This document shows positions 1-6,630 of a DNA stretch of 11,224 bases, in pieces. Position numbers and translations under genes: made by a program. The notes below the pieces were generated by a model. The model had not been told where the DNA came from and made no database searches. It was given only the letters and a program-made list of their open reading frames with translations. The stretch lies in assembly GCA_963592185.1 (NCBI GenBank), contig CAVAVT010000047.1, forward strand, positions 1 to 11,224, in the 5' to 3' direction. The stretch is from CAVAVT01 sp963592185 (GTDB taxonomy: Bacteria > Bacillota > Negativicutes > Selenomonadales > Selenomonadaceae). Position 1 is the first letter of the stretch, and each line of letters opens with the position of its first letter.

Positions 1-49
1 CCCACTTGCTGGTAGCTGTTTCAAAATCTATAGCCACATAGTTCATCAT
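1..49 (-). CDS. DnaQ-like 3'-5' exonuclease, N-terminal fragment cut by window edge
   Basis: Reading leftward from an ATG at 49, the frame gives M-M-N-Y-V-A-I-D-F-E-T-A-T-S-K-W before the window ends. The VAIDFETA string near the N-terminus is the classic first exonuclease motif (D-x-E) of DEDDh exonucleases related to the DNA polymerase III epsilon subunit. Those proteins often begin within a few residues of this motif. It lies 29 bp downstream of the nfnB-like stop, so it may be the last gene of the same transcript. The start is uncertain: ATG at 49, ATG at 46 and an in-frame GTG at 58 are all possible, and an AAGGA lies at 62-66. Only 16 residues are visible, so the family call rests on one motif. 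Confidence 0.68.
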   Translation of the reverse strand, partial: MMNYVAIDFETATSKW

Positions 50-78
50 TGGGAGCACTCATCCTTGGATATCCATTT

Positions 79-1485
79 TCAGCCTTCACGCTTTTTCTTC
101 AAATACTCATCAATTGCTGCAGCTGCCTTTTTTCCAGCTCCCATTGCCAGAATAACTGTAGCTGCGCCGGTGACAATATCTCCTCCGGCAAATACGCCTT
201 CCTTGGAGGTCTGTCCTGTCTCCTCATCTGCGGCAATGTTGCCGCGGCGGTTTGTCTCAAGTCCCGGTGTGGTGGAAGCCACAATGGGGTTGGGGCCTGT
301 GCCGATGGAGATTATTACGGTGTCCACATCCAGATTAAACTCGGAGCCTTCCACTGGAACGGGACGGCGGCGTCCGGAGTCATCCGGCTCTCCAAGCTCC
401 ATTCTAATGCAGCGGATTTCCTTTACCCAGCCATTGTCGTCTCCGATGATTTCCACCGGGTTGTTCAAAAGGCGGAAGTCGATGCCCTCCTCCTTTGCAT
501 GGTGAACCTCCTCAAGACGTGCCGGAAGCTCCTCCTCGCTGCGGCGGTATACGATGTATACCTTATCTGCTCCTAGACGGAGGGCTGTACGGGCTGCATC
601 CATTGCAACATTTCCGCCGCCTACTACAGCTACCTTCTTGCCGATGTGGATTGGTGTCATATGGTTGGGGAAATCGTAAGCCTTCATGAGATTGCAGCGT
701 GTAAGGAACTCATTGGCAGAGTATACGCCGCTGAGGTTCTCTCCGGGGATTCCCATGAATCTAGGAAGTCCTGCGCCGGTGCCGATGAATACAGCCTGAA
801 AACCCTCTTCCTCCATTAGCTCATCAATGGTGAAGAGACGGCCGGCAACAGCATCGCACTGGATTTCTACCCCAAGCTTCTTCAGATTGTCGATTTCTTT
901 TTTTACGATTTTTTCCTTGGGGAGACGGAACTCAGGGATGCCGTAGGACAATACGCCGCCAGCGGTGTGGAGTGCCTCGAAAATTGTTACCCTGTAGCCA
1001 GCCTTTGCCAAGTCTCCTGCGGCGGTAAGTCCTGCAGGGCCAGCGCCGATAATGGCTACCTTCTGGGCATCAGCCGCATACTCTATGGGCTGTATCTCCT
1101 CGTTCTTTTCCATGGCACGGTCTGCAGCAAAGCGTTCAAGACGGCCTATGGCAACGGATTCTCCACGCTTTCCAAGGAGGCAGTACTTCTCGCACTGGCT
1201 TTCCTGAGGACATACACGTCCGCATACCGCTGGAAGGGAGCTGGATTCCTTTATGATGGAGATTGCTCCGTCAAAATCCCTTTCCTTCATTTTGGAAATG
1301 AATCCCGGAATATTTATTTCCACCGGGCATCCCTTGCGGCACTGGGGAACTTTGCAGTTCAGGCAGCGTTCTGCCTCAGCCACAGCGGTATCCTCATCAT
1401 ATCCCAGGGCTACCTCGTCAAAATTATGAGCACGGACCTTCGGGTCCTGCTCCGGCATTTTATGCTTTTCAAGTGACAGTGCCAT
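79..1485 (-). CDS. nfnB: NfnB-like NADPH-dependent oxidoreductase, large subunit (GltD/glutamate synthase small-subunit family)
   Basis: A 468-residue cytoplasmic flavoprotein. The N-terminal part carries two iron-sulfur cysteine clusters: C41-x2-C44-x4-C49-x3-C53 and C88-x3-C92-x5-C98-x3-C102. Next comes an FAD-binding Rossmann motif (IIGAGPAGL, about 145-153), then a second dinucleotide motif (VVGGGNVAMDAAR, about 287-299) for NADPH, and a C-terminal FAD-closing motif (FAGGDIVTGAATV, from about 432). This is the architecture of GltD and of NfnB. NfnB with NfnA catalyses flavin-based electron bifurcation between NADPH, NAD+ and ferredoxin. The start lies 2 bp after the nfnA-like stop, with a G-rich ribosome-binding site overlapping the end of that gene, so the two are translationally coupled. 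No glutamate synthase large subunit is nearby, which favours Nfn over GltD. Databases often label this family 'NADPH-dependent glutamate synthase' or 'sulfide dehydrogenase subunit'. Confidence 0.9.
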   Translation of the reverse strand: MALSLEKHKMPEQDPKVRAHNFDEVALGYDEDTAVAEAERCLNCKVPQCRKGCPVEINIPGFISKMKERDFDGAISIIKESSSLPAVCGRVCPQESQCEKYCLLGKRGESVAIGRLERFAADRAMEKNEEIQPIEYAADAQKVAIIGAGPAGLTAAGDLAKAGYRVTIFEALHTAGGVLSYGIPEFRLPKEKIVKKEIDNLKKLGVEIQCDAVAGRLFTIDELMEEEGFQAVFIGTGAGLPRFMGIPGENLSGVYSANEFLTRCNLMKAYDFPNHMTPIHIGKKVAVVGGGNVAMDAARTALRLGADKVYIVYRRSEEELPARLEEVHHAKEEGIDFRLLNNPVEIIGDDNGWVKEIRCIRMELGEPDDSGRRRPVPVEGSEFNLDVDTVIISIGTGPNPIVASTTPGLETNRRGNIAADEETGQTSKEGVFAGGDIVTGAATVILAMGAGKKAAAAIDEYLKKKREG

Positions 1486-1487
1486 GA

Positions 1488-2330
1488 TTATTTACCCCCC
1501 AAGCCGATACGGCATATATGATCCTTTGCCTCTGCTTCCTGCTCACGATACATGCGGCCACGGGACATAAGGCTTGCAAAATCCACAAGATGTCCGTCAA
1601 ACTCCGGGCCGTCAACACAGGCGAACTTAATTTCGTCCCCTACCTGTACACGGCAGCCGCCGCACATGCCTGTACCGTCAATCATAATGGGGTTCAGGCT
1701 GACAATGGTCTTGATTCCCAAAGGCCTTGTAGCCTCAACAACGCTGCGCATCATGATGCCGGGGCCTATGGCTGTTACCTGATCGATTTTCTCCCCTCTG
1801 TCCACAAGGGTTTGGAGAGCTGTTGTTACAAAACCTTTTATTCCGCAGGAGCCGTCATCGGTGGTGATGATTACCTCATCGCTGATGGCACGCATCTTAT
1901 CCTCAAAAATAAGGATGTCCTTGTTCTTTGCTCCCATAATGGAAATAACCTTGTTGCCAGCTTGTTTCATGGCACGGGCGATAGGATACACCGGCGCAAC
2001 GCCGATGCCGCCGCCGATGCAGACCACAGTTCCCATGTCTCCGGAGATTTCCGAAGGCTGACCCAAAGGTCCTACAAAGTCCGGTATGGTGTCTCCCACT
2101 TCCTTCTGGGAAAGAAGCTGGGTGGATGCGCCAATGGCTGCAAAAATCAATGTGATGGAGCCAGCCTCCACATCGAAATCCGCAATGGTAAGGGGGATTC
2201 GCTCCCCTTCCTCATTGACCCTCAGAATGATGAACTGTCCCGGCTTTGCTTTTTTTGCCACACGGGGAGCCTCTATATCCATATGGAAAATTCCAGGGGA
2301 TAGCTCCGCCTTTTTCAGTATCTTGAACAT
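1488..2330 (-). CDS. nfnA: NfnA-like FAD/NAD-binding [2Fe-2S] oxidoreductase subunit
   Basis: A 280-residue protein of the ferredoxin-NADP+ reductase / PyrK fold. Residues 1-95 form the FAD-binding barrel with the flavin motif RIPLTIAD (44-51). A glycine-rich nucleotide motif GGGIGVAPVYPI follows at about 106-117. The C-terminal [2Fe-2S] site has D218, C223, C226 and C238, so aspartate stands where PyrK has its first cysteine. An Asp-plus-three-Cys cluster is known for NfnA, which separates this protein from the dihydroorotate dehydrogenase electron-transfer subunit it is often labelled as. It should bind NAD(H) and pair with the NfnB-like subunit encoded immediately downstream. The ATG is preceded by AAAGGAG at suitable spacing. 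The gene starts 23 bp after the metF-like stop, so it probably shares the folate-gene transcript. No DHOD gene (pyrD) is next to it. Confidence 0.88.
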   Translation of the reverse strand: MFKILKKAELSPGIFHMDIEAPRVAKKAKPGQFIILRVNEEGERIPLTIADFDVEAGSITLIFAAIGASTQLLSQKEVGDTIPDFVGPLGQPSEISGDMGTVVCIGGGIGVAPVYPIARAMKQAGNKVISIMGAKNKDILIFEDKMRAISDEVIITTDDGSCGIKGFVTTALQTLVDRGEKIDQVTAIGPGIMMRSVVEATRPLGIKTIVSLNPIMIDGTGMCGGCRVQVGDEIKFACVDGPEFDGHLVDFASLMSRGRMYREQEAEAKDHICRIGLGGK

Positions 2331-2353
2331 GTCTAAACTCTCCTTTATTTAAC

Positions 2354-3100
2354 CTAATTGCCCAATACACCAGTTAAATATTCAGCCAGATTTGTCTTTA
2401 TCGGCATGAGATACATATTGCCGCCCTTTTCCTGTATGTGTCCCCAGACTCTCTTGGAGAACTCAATGCTCCATTCCAGTGTGGGAGCAAAATCCTTGGG
2501 GAAAATTACGTTGTTTTTCAGCTCCCAATAGCTCTGGGACCGCGCTGAAAGCACCGGGGACACGCCCCAGTACACCTCTGTGCCCTGAAGGGCATCCTCG
2601 TACATTTCAAGGAAACGCATGTCAAAGAATGGCTGGGTGAAAAATCCTGCCGCTCCTGCCTGAAGCTTGCGCTGCACCTTGTAAAGTTCCTGCCTCATGC
2701 TGCCACGGTACTGGTCCAGCCCGGCGTACACAGTAACCTCCGGCATTTCCTCACGGAACTTTCTTATAACATCTGTGGATTCTGTGGGATATACCACATG
2801 GCTCATGTCCTGGGGAGGATCTCCCTCGATGACCAAAACCTCCTTGATGGCATGGGCACGAAGCTCATCCTTCATGGCAAGGGGCTTGTCCAAATTTACG
2901 TCCATGGCACGGATATGGGGCATTACAGCCTTGTAGTAGTCCTTTGCGATGGCTGCGCCCTGCCAGCTGCGGATTTCATATCTTAAGAGATCTGGAATGT
3001 TGATAAGGCTGACGGAGGATATGCTGTCCTTCACCAGCTGCAGCTCCTGTGCCAGGGTTTCTTCTGTACGTGGAACCAGCTCCACGGCGATTCTATTCAT
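2354..3100 (-). CDS. metF: Short, divergent methylenetetrahydrofolate reductase (MetF-like)
   Basis: At 248 residues it is shorter than typical MetF (about 290). It is a predicted TIM barrel that would reduce methylene-tetrahydrofolate to methyl-tetrahydrofolate with FAD. Visible family marks are VELVPRT at 6-12 (MetF E-F-F-P-P-R-T, with E7 as the likely catalytic glutamate), IEGDPP at 91-96 (the RGDPP strand) and AGAAGFFTQPFFD at 148-160 (the AGA-x-x-x-x-TQ-x-FFD signature). Others have drifted: the usual G-Y-P-E-x-H segment reads AGLDQYR (126-132), and the final H-F-Y-T-L-N strand reads GNMYLMP (227-233). An AAGGAGT site precedes the ATG. It follows fhs and precedes the Nfn-like pair, a context that supports the one-carbon role and suggests where electrons might come from. 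No metV-like zinc/iron-sulfur partner is seen. The family is fairly sure; the electron donor and direction are unknown. Confidence 0.78.
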   Translation of the reverse strand: MNRIAVELVPRTEETLAQELQLVKDSISSVSLINIPDLLRYEIRSWQGAAIAKDYYKAVMPHIRAMDVNLDKPLAMKDELRAHAIKEVLVIEGDPPQDMSHVVYPTESTDVIRKFREEMPEVTVYAGLDQYRGSMRQELYKVQRKLQAGAAGFFTQPFFDMRFLEMYEDALQGTEVYWGVSPVLSARSQSYWELKNNVIFPKDFAPTLEWSIEFSKRVWGHIQEKGGNMYLMPIKTNLAEYLTGVLGN

Positions 3101-3126
3101 TGATGCGACTCCTTAAATTTCGTTGC

Positions 3127-3149
3127 TGCACTATACGATGTTTAGTGCA
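3127..3149 (-). other. Small hairpin between fhs and metF-like gene
   Basis: Seven-base perfect arms TGCACTA and TAGTGCA flank a 9-nt loop in the 60-bp spacer. On the transcribed strand no T-run follows, so this does not look like an intrinsic terminator. It could be an mRNA-processing or stability element, or chance in a short AT-rich spacer. Confidence 0.3.
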
Positions 3150-3160
3150 TTATTTAGATT

Positions 3161-4828
3161 TTAGAACAATCCTGTGATTTTTCCGTCAGCGGTAATGTCC
3201 ATGTTCTCTGCTGCCGGCTTCTTGGGAAGTCCAGGCATGGTGAGGATGTTGCCGGTGAGTGCCACGATGAAGCCTGCACCTGCGGAGATTCTCAGCTCAC
3301 GTACAGTGATGCGGAATCCCTCTGGACGGCCAAGCTTTGCGGCATCATCAGACAGGGAATACTGGGTCTTTGCCATGCAGACGGGCATTTTGTCCAGCCC
3401 CAGAGCCTCAATCTCAGCCAGCTGTTTCTTTGCCGGAGCTGTAAAGTCCACGCCATCAGCGCCGTAGATTTCCTTGGCAATGGCTTCAATCTTTGCCGGG
3501 ATGCTTTCATTCACATCATAAATGAACTTGAAGTCGGATTTCTTGTTCATTGCTTCTTCTACCTTTGCAGCCAGTGCAAGTCCGCCTTCGCCGCCCTTTG
3601 CCCATACCTCGGACAGGGCAACCTCAGCACCAAGCTCGTTGCACTTTGCCTCTACAAAGTCCAGCTCTTCCTTGGTGTCTGTTGGGAATGCATTGATTGC
3701 CACAACTGTGGGAAGACCAAATTTATGGATATTTTCTATATGCTTGGTAAGGTTTGCAATACCCTTTTCCAGAGCCTCCATGTCAACTTTGGTAAGCTCC
3801 TGCTTGGAAAGTCCGCCATGCATCTTCAATGCACGGACTGTCGCTACGATAACAACAGCATCGGGATGGATTCCAGCAAAGCGGCACTTGATATCAAGGA
3901 ACTTTTCAGCGCCAAGGTCTGCGCCGAAGCCAGCCTCGGTGATGGCATAATCAGCAAATTTCAGGGCATACTTTGTTGCCATTACGCTGTTGCAGCCATG
4001 GGCGATGTTTGCAAAGGGACCGCCGTGGATAAATGCCGGGGTTCCCTCAAGGGTCTGTACCAGATTCGGCTTGATTGCATCCTTAAAGAGCAGGGTAAGC
4101 GCTCCGGTAACATTCAGCTCATCTGCACGGACAGCACGGCCGTCACGGGTGTATGCCACAATGATTTCTCCAAGACGCTTTTTCATATCCTCAAGACCGT
4201 CAGCCAGACAGAGAATTGCCATCATCTCAGAGGCAACGGTGATGTCAAAGCCAGTCTCACGGGGAACGCCATGTGCCTTGCCGCCAAGACCTATAACCAC
4301 GTTTCTCAAAGCTCTGTCGTTCAGGTCCAGCACACGCTTCCAAACTACACGGCGCACGTCAATATCCAGTGCATTGCCCTGCTGAATGTGGTTGTCCAGA
4401 ACTGCTGCCAGAAGGTTGTGGGCTGTGGTGATGGCATGGAAGTCACCGGTGAAGTGAAGGTTGATATCCTCCATTGGAACCACCTGTGCATATCCGCCGC
4501 CTGCAGCTCCGCCCTTCATGCCAAAGCATGGTCCAAGGGATGGCTCACGAAGTGCCACAATGGTTTTCTTGCCCTGCTTGTGGAAAGCATCCGCAAGACC
4601 GACACTGGTGGTGGTTTTGCCCTCTCCTGCAGGGGTAGGGTTGATGGCTGTTACAAGTATCAGCTTTCCGTCCGGCTGGTCCTTGACACGGTTCCAGGCC
4701 TCCTGGCTGATTTTTGCCTTATACTTTCCATAAAGCTCCAGCTCATCCTCGCTGATTCCGATTTTCTCAGCGATTTCACGAATGTGGCGCATTTCTGCTT
4801 CCTGTGCAATTTCAACGTCAGTTTTCAT
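3161..4828 (-). CDS. fhs: Formate-tetrahydrofolate ligase (formyltetrahydrofolate synthetase)
   Basis: A 555-residue enzyme, matching the usual length of about 556. It joins formate to tetrahydrofolate with ATP to give 10-formyl-THF, the entry to the folate one-carbon branch. The ATP-binding loop TPAGEGKTTT sits at 65-74, and the conserved block REPSLGPCFGMKGGAAGGGYAQV occupies about 94-116. The conserved FTGDFHAI segment is at 126-133, and the TEAGFGADLGAEKF block at about 297-310. I start it at the ATG at 4828 because GGAGGG lies 8 nt upstream and the sequence MKTDVEIAQ fits the family. A longer in-frame ATG at 4867 would add 13 residues that run through this ribosome-binding site. It lies 42 bp after folD, the gene for the next enzyme in the pathway, which indicates a functional cluster. 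Confidence 0.96.
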   Translation of the reverse strand: MKTDVEIAQEAEMRHIREIAEKIGISEDELELYGKYKAKISQEAWNRVKDQPDGKLILVTAINPTPAGEGKTTTSVGLADAFHKQGKKTIVALREPSLGPCFGMKGGAAGGGYAQVVPMEDINLHFTGDFHAITTAHNLLAAVLDNHIQQGNALDIDVRRVVWKRVLDLNDRALRNVVIGLGGKAHGVPRETGFDITVASEMMAILCLADGLEDMKKRLGEIIVAYTRDGRAVRADELNVTGALTLLFKDAIKPNLVQTLEGTPAFIHGGPFANIAHGCNSVMATKYALKFADYAITEAGFGADLGAEKFLDIKCRFAGIHPDAVVIVATVRALKMHGGLSKQELTKVDMEALEKGIANLTKHIENIHKFGLPTVVAINAFPTDTKEELDFVEAKCNELGAEVALSEVWAKGGEGGLALAAKVEEAMNKKSDFKFIYDVNESIPAKIEAIAKEIYGADGVDFTAPAKKQLAEIEALGLDKMPVCMAKTQYSLSDDAAKLGRPEGFRITVRELRISAGAGFIVALTGNILTMPGLPKKPAAENMDITADGKITGLF

Positions 4829-4870
4829 TAATAGCCCTCCGCCTTTCATAATACAGTCAAGAACCAAATA

Positions 4871-5734
4871 TTATCCACGCAGCTGCATTTCACATGCATC
4901 TACGGTGTTCTGCATAAGCATGGCAATGGTGAGAAGTCCCACGCCGCCGGGAACAGGGGTGATGGCTCCAGCCACTTCCTGTACGCCTTCAAAATCCACA
5001 TCCCCCACCAGCTTCTTGGGGGCTATGCGGTTGATTCCCACGTCTATTACTGTGGCTCCCGGCTTTACCATGTCCTTGGTAACGAAGCCCGGACGGCCTA
5101 CAGCAGCCACAAGGATGTCCGCATTGCTGCAGATTTCCTTAAGATTCTTGGTATGGGAATGACACACGGTAACGGTGGCATTTTTGCTTAAAAGAAGATG
5201 AAGCATGGGCTTGCCTACAATGTTGCTGCGGCCGATAACCACAGCGTTTGCCCCGTCTATCTCTATGCCGGCCATTTCCAGCATTTTGAGACAGCCATGG
5301 GGAGTGCAGGGCACCAACGCTTCCTGTCCAGTAACCAGTCTGCCTACGTTGATTGGGTGGAATCCGTCCACATCCTTCAGGGGATTAATGCGGTCCAGCA
5401 CCAATTTTTCATAGGGTCTTAATGCCTTTGGCAGAGGAAGCTGTACAAGGATTCCATGAATGTCGTTTCTTCCATTCAGCTCGTCAATTTTTGCAATAAG
5501 CTCGTCCTTGGTGGTTTCCTCCGGCATTTCCACGGTTTCGGAATAAAGTCCCAGAGCCTCGCAGCCCTTCTGCTTATTTCTTACATATACCTTGGATGCT
5601 GGGTCCTCTCCCACAATTATAACCGCCAGTCCCGGGGTAACTCCGTGCTTTTCACGGAGGGCATCCGCCTTTTCCTTTGCCTCAGCCTTAATGCGGTCGG
5701 CAAATTCTTTGCCAGCTAACAATCTTGCTGCCAA
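4871..5734 (-). CDS. folD: Bifunctional methylenetetrahydrofolate dehydrogenase / methenyltetrahydrofolate cyclohydrolase
   Basis: A 287-residue enzyme that interconverts 10-formyl-, methenyl- and methylene-THF, using NADP(H) in most relatives. Catalytic Y50 and K54 (YVRNK), the QLPLP strand at 98-102, the substrate-binding KDVDGFHPINVG at 120-131, the nucleotide-binding VVIGRSNIVGKPM at 165-177 and the C-terminal PVPGGVGLLTIAML are all present. I chose the TTG at 5734 because GGAGTG (5741-5746) lies at good spacing and because this start puts Tyr and Lys at the same numbers, 50 and 54, as in the E. coli enzyme. A TTG at 5752 would add six residues with no ribosome-binding site. It sits between ubiA and fhs and opens the one-carbon part of the cluster. 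Confidence 0.94.
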   Translation of the reverse strand: MAARLLAGKEFADRIKAEAKEKADALREKHGVTPGLAVIIVGEDPASKVYVRNKQKGCEALGLYSETVEMPEETTKDELIAKIDELNGRNDIHGILVQLPLPKALRPYEKLVLDRINPLKDVDGFHPINVGRLVTGQEALVPCTPHGCLKMLEMAGIEIDGANAVVIGRSNIVGKPMLHLLLSKNATVTVCHSHTKNLKEICSNADILVAAVGRPGFVTKDMVKPGATVIDVGINRIAPKKLVGDVDFEGVQEVAGAITPVPGGVGLLTIAMLMQNTVDACEMQLRG

Positions 5735-5740
5735 TATGTT

Positions 5741-5746
5741 CACTCC
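5741..5746 (-). promoter_or_regulatory. Ribosome-binding site setting the folD TTG start
   Basis: GGAGTG on the transcribed strand. The GGAG core ends 8 nt before the TTG at 5734. It lies inside the longer frame that would begin at TTG 5752, so it argues for the shorter protein. Confidence 0.6.
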
Positions 5747-5781
5747 AATCAAAATTCAATGTGCTTAAGCTCTGAAATTTT

Positions 5782-6630
5782 TCAGAACTGCAGACTGATT
5801 ACAGTAAAAATAAACATCGCTATTGAAACAATGCCGTTTCTCATAAAGTATACCTGGGTGAGCCTGGAAAAATCCTGTGCTGACACGATGCTGTGCTGAT
5901 ACACCAGCACGCAGGATGCCACAGCAACCCCAGCAAAGTATGGCCAGGAAAGCTCCAAAAGCATTCCCACAGCTATGAATAAAAGTATGCATATGACATG
6001 GGAAAATCTTGCTACTTTTAAAGCTCCAGCAGCTCCGCAAAGGGTTGCCATGGAGTGAAGGCCGTGCGCCTTGTCAAATTCCTCGTCCTGAGAGCCGTAA
6101 ACCACGTCAAAGGCCCCAATCCAAAGGCCCACCGCCCCGGCAAGAAGCACCATGGGAAGAGTTATCTCTCCGCTTACCGCAATCCATCCCCCAGCCGGTG
6201 CCATGGCGATGGCTATTCCCAGCACGTAATGGCAGAAGGGGGTCACCCTTTTCATATAGGGATAAATCACAAAGGGTATTGCCGCAATGGGAAGGAGATA
6301 TATGCATATGGGCTGAAGCTGAAGCACCGCAAATATGAATATCAGAAAGCTGATTCCTATGAGAAGCTTCACCTCCCAGGGCTTTACCTCCCCTGTTACC
6401 ATTGGACGCTTGGTGAATCTTGGATGAACCTTGTCGTATTTCAGGTCGATAAGGTTGTCCAGCCCCAATGCCGCCGAACGTGCCGCCACCATGGTAACGG
6501 TTATCCATAAAAGGTCGTGCCAGGAGGGCATGGCCTTTCCTGCAAGAAATGCCCCCGTATATGCAAAGGGCAGGGCAAACACGGAATGATGCAGGGCAAT
6601 ATTGTTTACATGTGCGCTAAGCTTACTCAA
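5782..6630 (-). CDS. ubiA: UbiA-family aromatic prenyltransferase (likely menaquinone pathway, MqnP-like)
   Basis: A polytopic membrane protein of 282 residues with about eight or nine hydrophobic segments. It should transfer a polyprenyl chain to an aromatic acid at the cytoplasmic side of the inner membrane. The first Mg-diphosphate motif reads DNLIDLKYD (58-66), where relatives have N-x3-D-x3-D, so the leading Asn is Asp here. The second motif, YGSQDEEFDKAHGLHS (178-193), is intact and typical of the bacterial quinone clade, as is APAGGWIAV at about 144-152. The TTG at 6630 is favoured because GGAAGGA ends 8 nt upstream; a TTG at 6636 adds two residues but sits only 2 nt from it. It overlaps the ubiD end by 8 bp, so the two are coupled. 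With no ubiquinone genes seen and an anaerobic context, the futalosine-type menaquinone route is my inference; 4-hydroxybenzoate as substrate cannot be excluded. Confidence 0.88.
   Translation of the reverse strand: MSKLSAHVNNIALHHSVFALPFAYTGAFLAGKAMPSWHDLLWITVTMVAARSAALGLDNLIDLKYDKVHPRFTKRPMVTGEVKPWEVKLLIGISFLIFIFAVLQLQPICIYLLPIAAIPFVIYPYMKRVTPFCHYVLGIAIAMAPAGGWIAVSGEITLPMVLLAGAVGLWIGAFDVVYGSQDEEFDKAHGLHSMATLCGAAGALKVARFSHVICILLFIAVGMLLELSWPYFAGVAVASCVLVYQHSIVSAQDFSRLTQVYFMRNGIVSIAMFIFTVISLQF

Noticed and set aside
79..1485. Glutamate synthase small subunit (GltD)
   Set aside because: The architecture fits, but no large subunit gene is adjacent and the coupled partner is an NfnA-like protein.
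1488..2330. Dihydroorotate dehydrogenase electron-transfer subunit (PyrK)
   Set aside because: The [2Fe-2S] site has Asp218 with three Cys, as in NfnA, the neighbour is NfnB-like, and no pyrD is present.
3725..4831. A 368-codon open frame on the plus strand opposite fhs
   Set aside because: It is antisense to a fully conserved fhs, has cysteine-rich, non-family-like content, and is best explained as a by-product of fhs codon bias. Other long plus-strand frames in the window have the same explanation.
4829..4867. Longer fhs start at ATG 4867
   Set aside because: The added 13 residues run through the GGAGGG ribosome-binding site, and the shorter protein matches the family length and N-terminus.
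5735..5781. Tetrahydrofolate riboswitch ahead of folD-fhs
   Set aside because: Only 47 bp separate ubiA and folD, too little for the aptamer plus expression platform, and no matching structure is visible.
5771..5786. Hairpin TCTGAAA/TTTCAGA at the ubiA stop codon as a terminator
   Set aside because: The stem is AT-rich and short, the loop is tiny, and no T-run follows on the transcribed strand.
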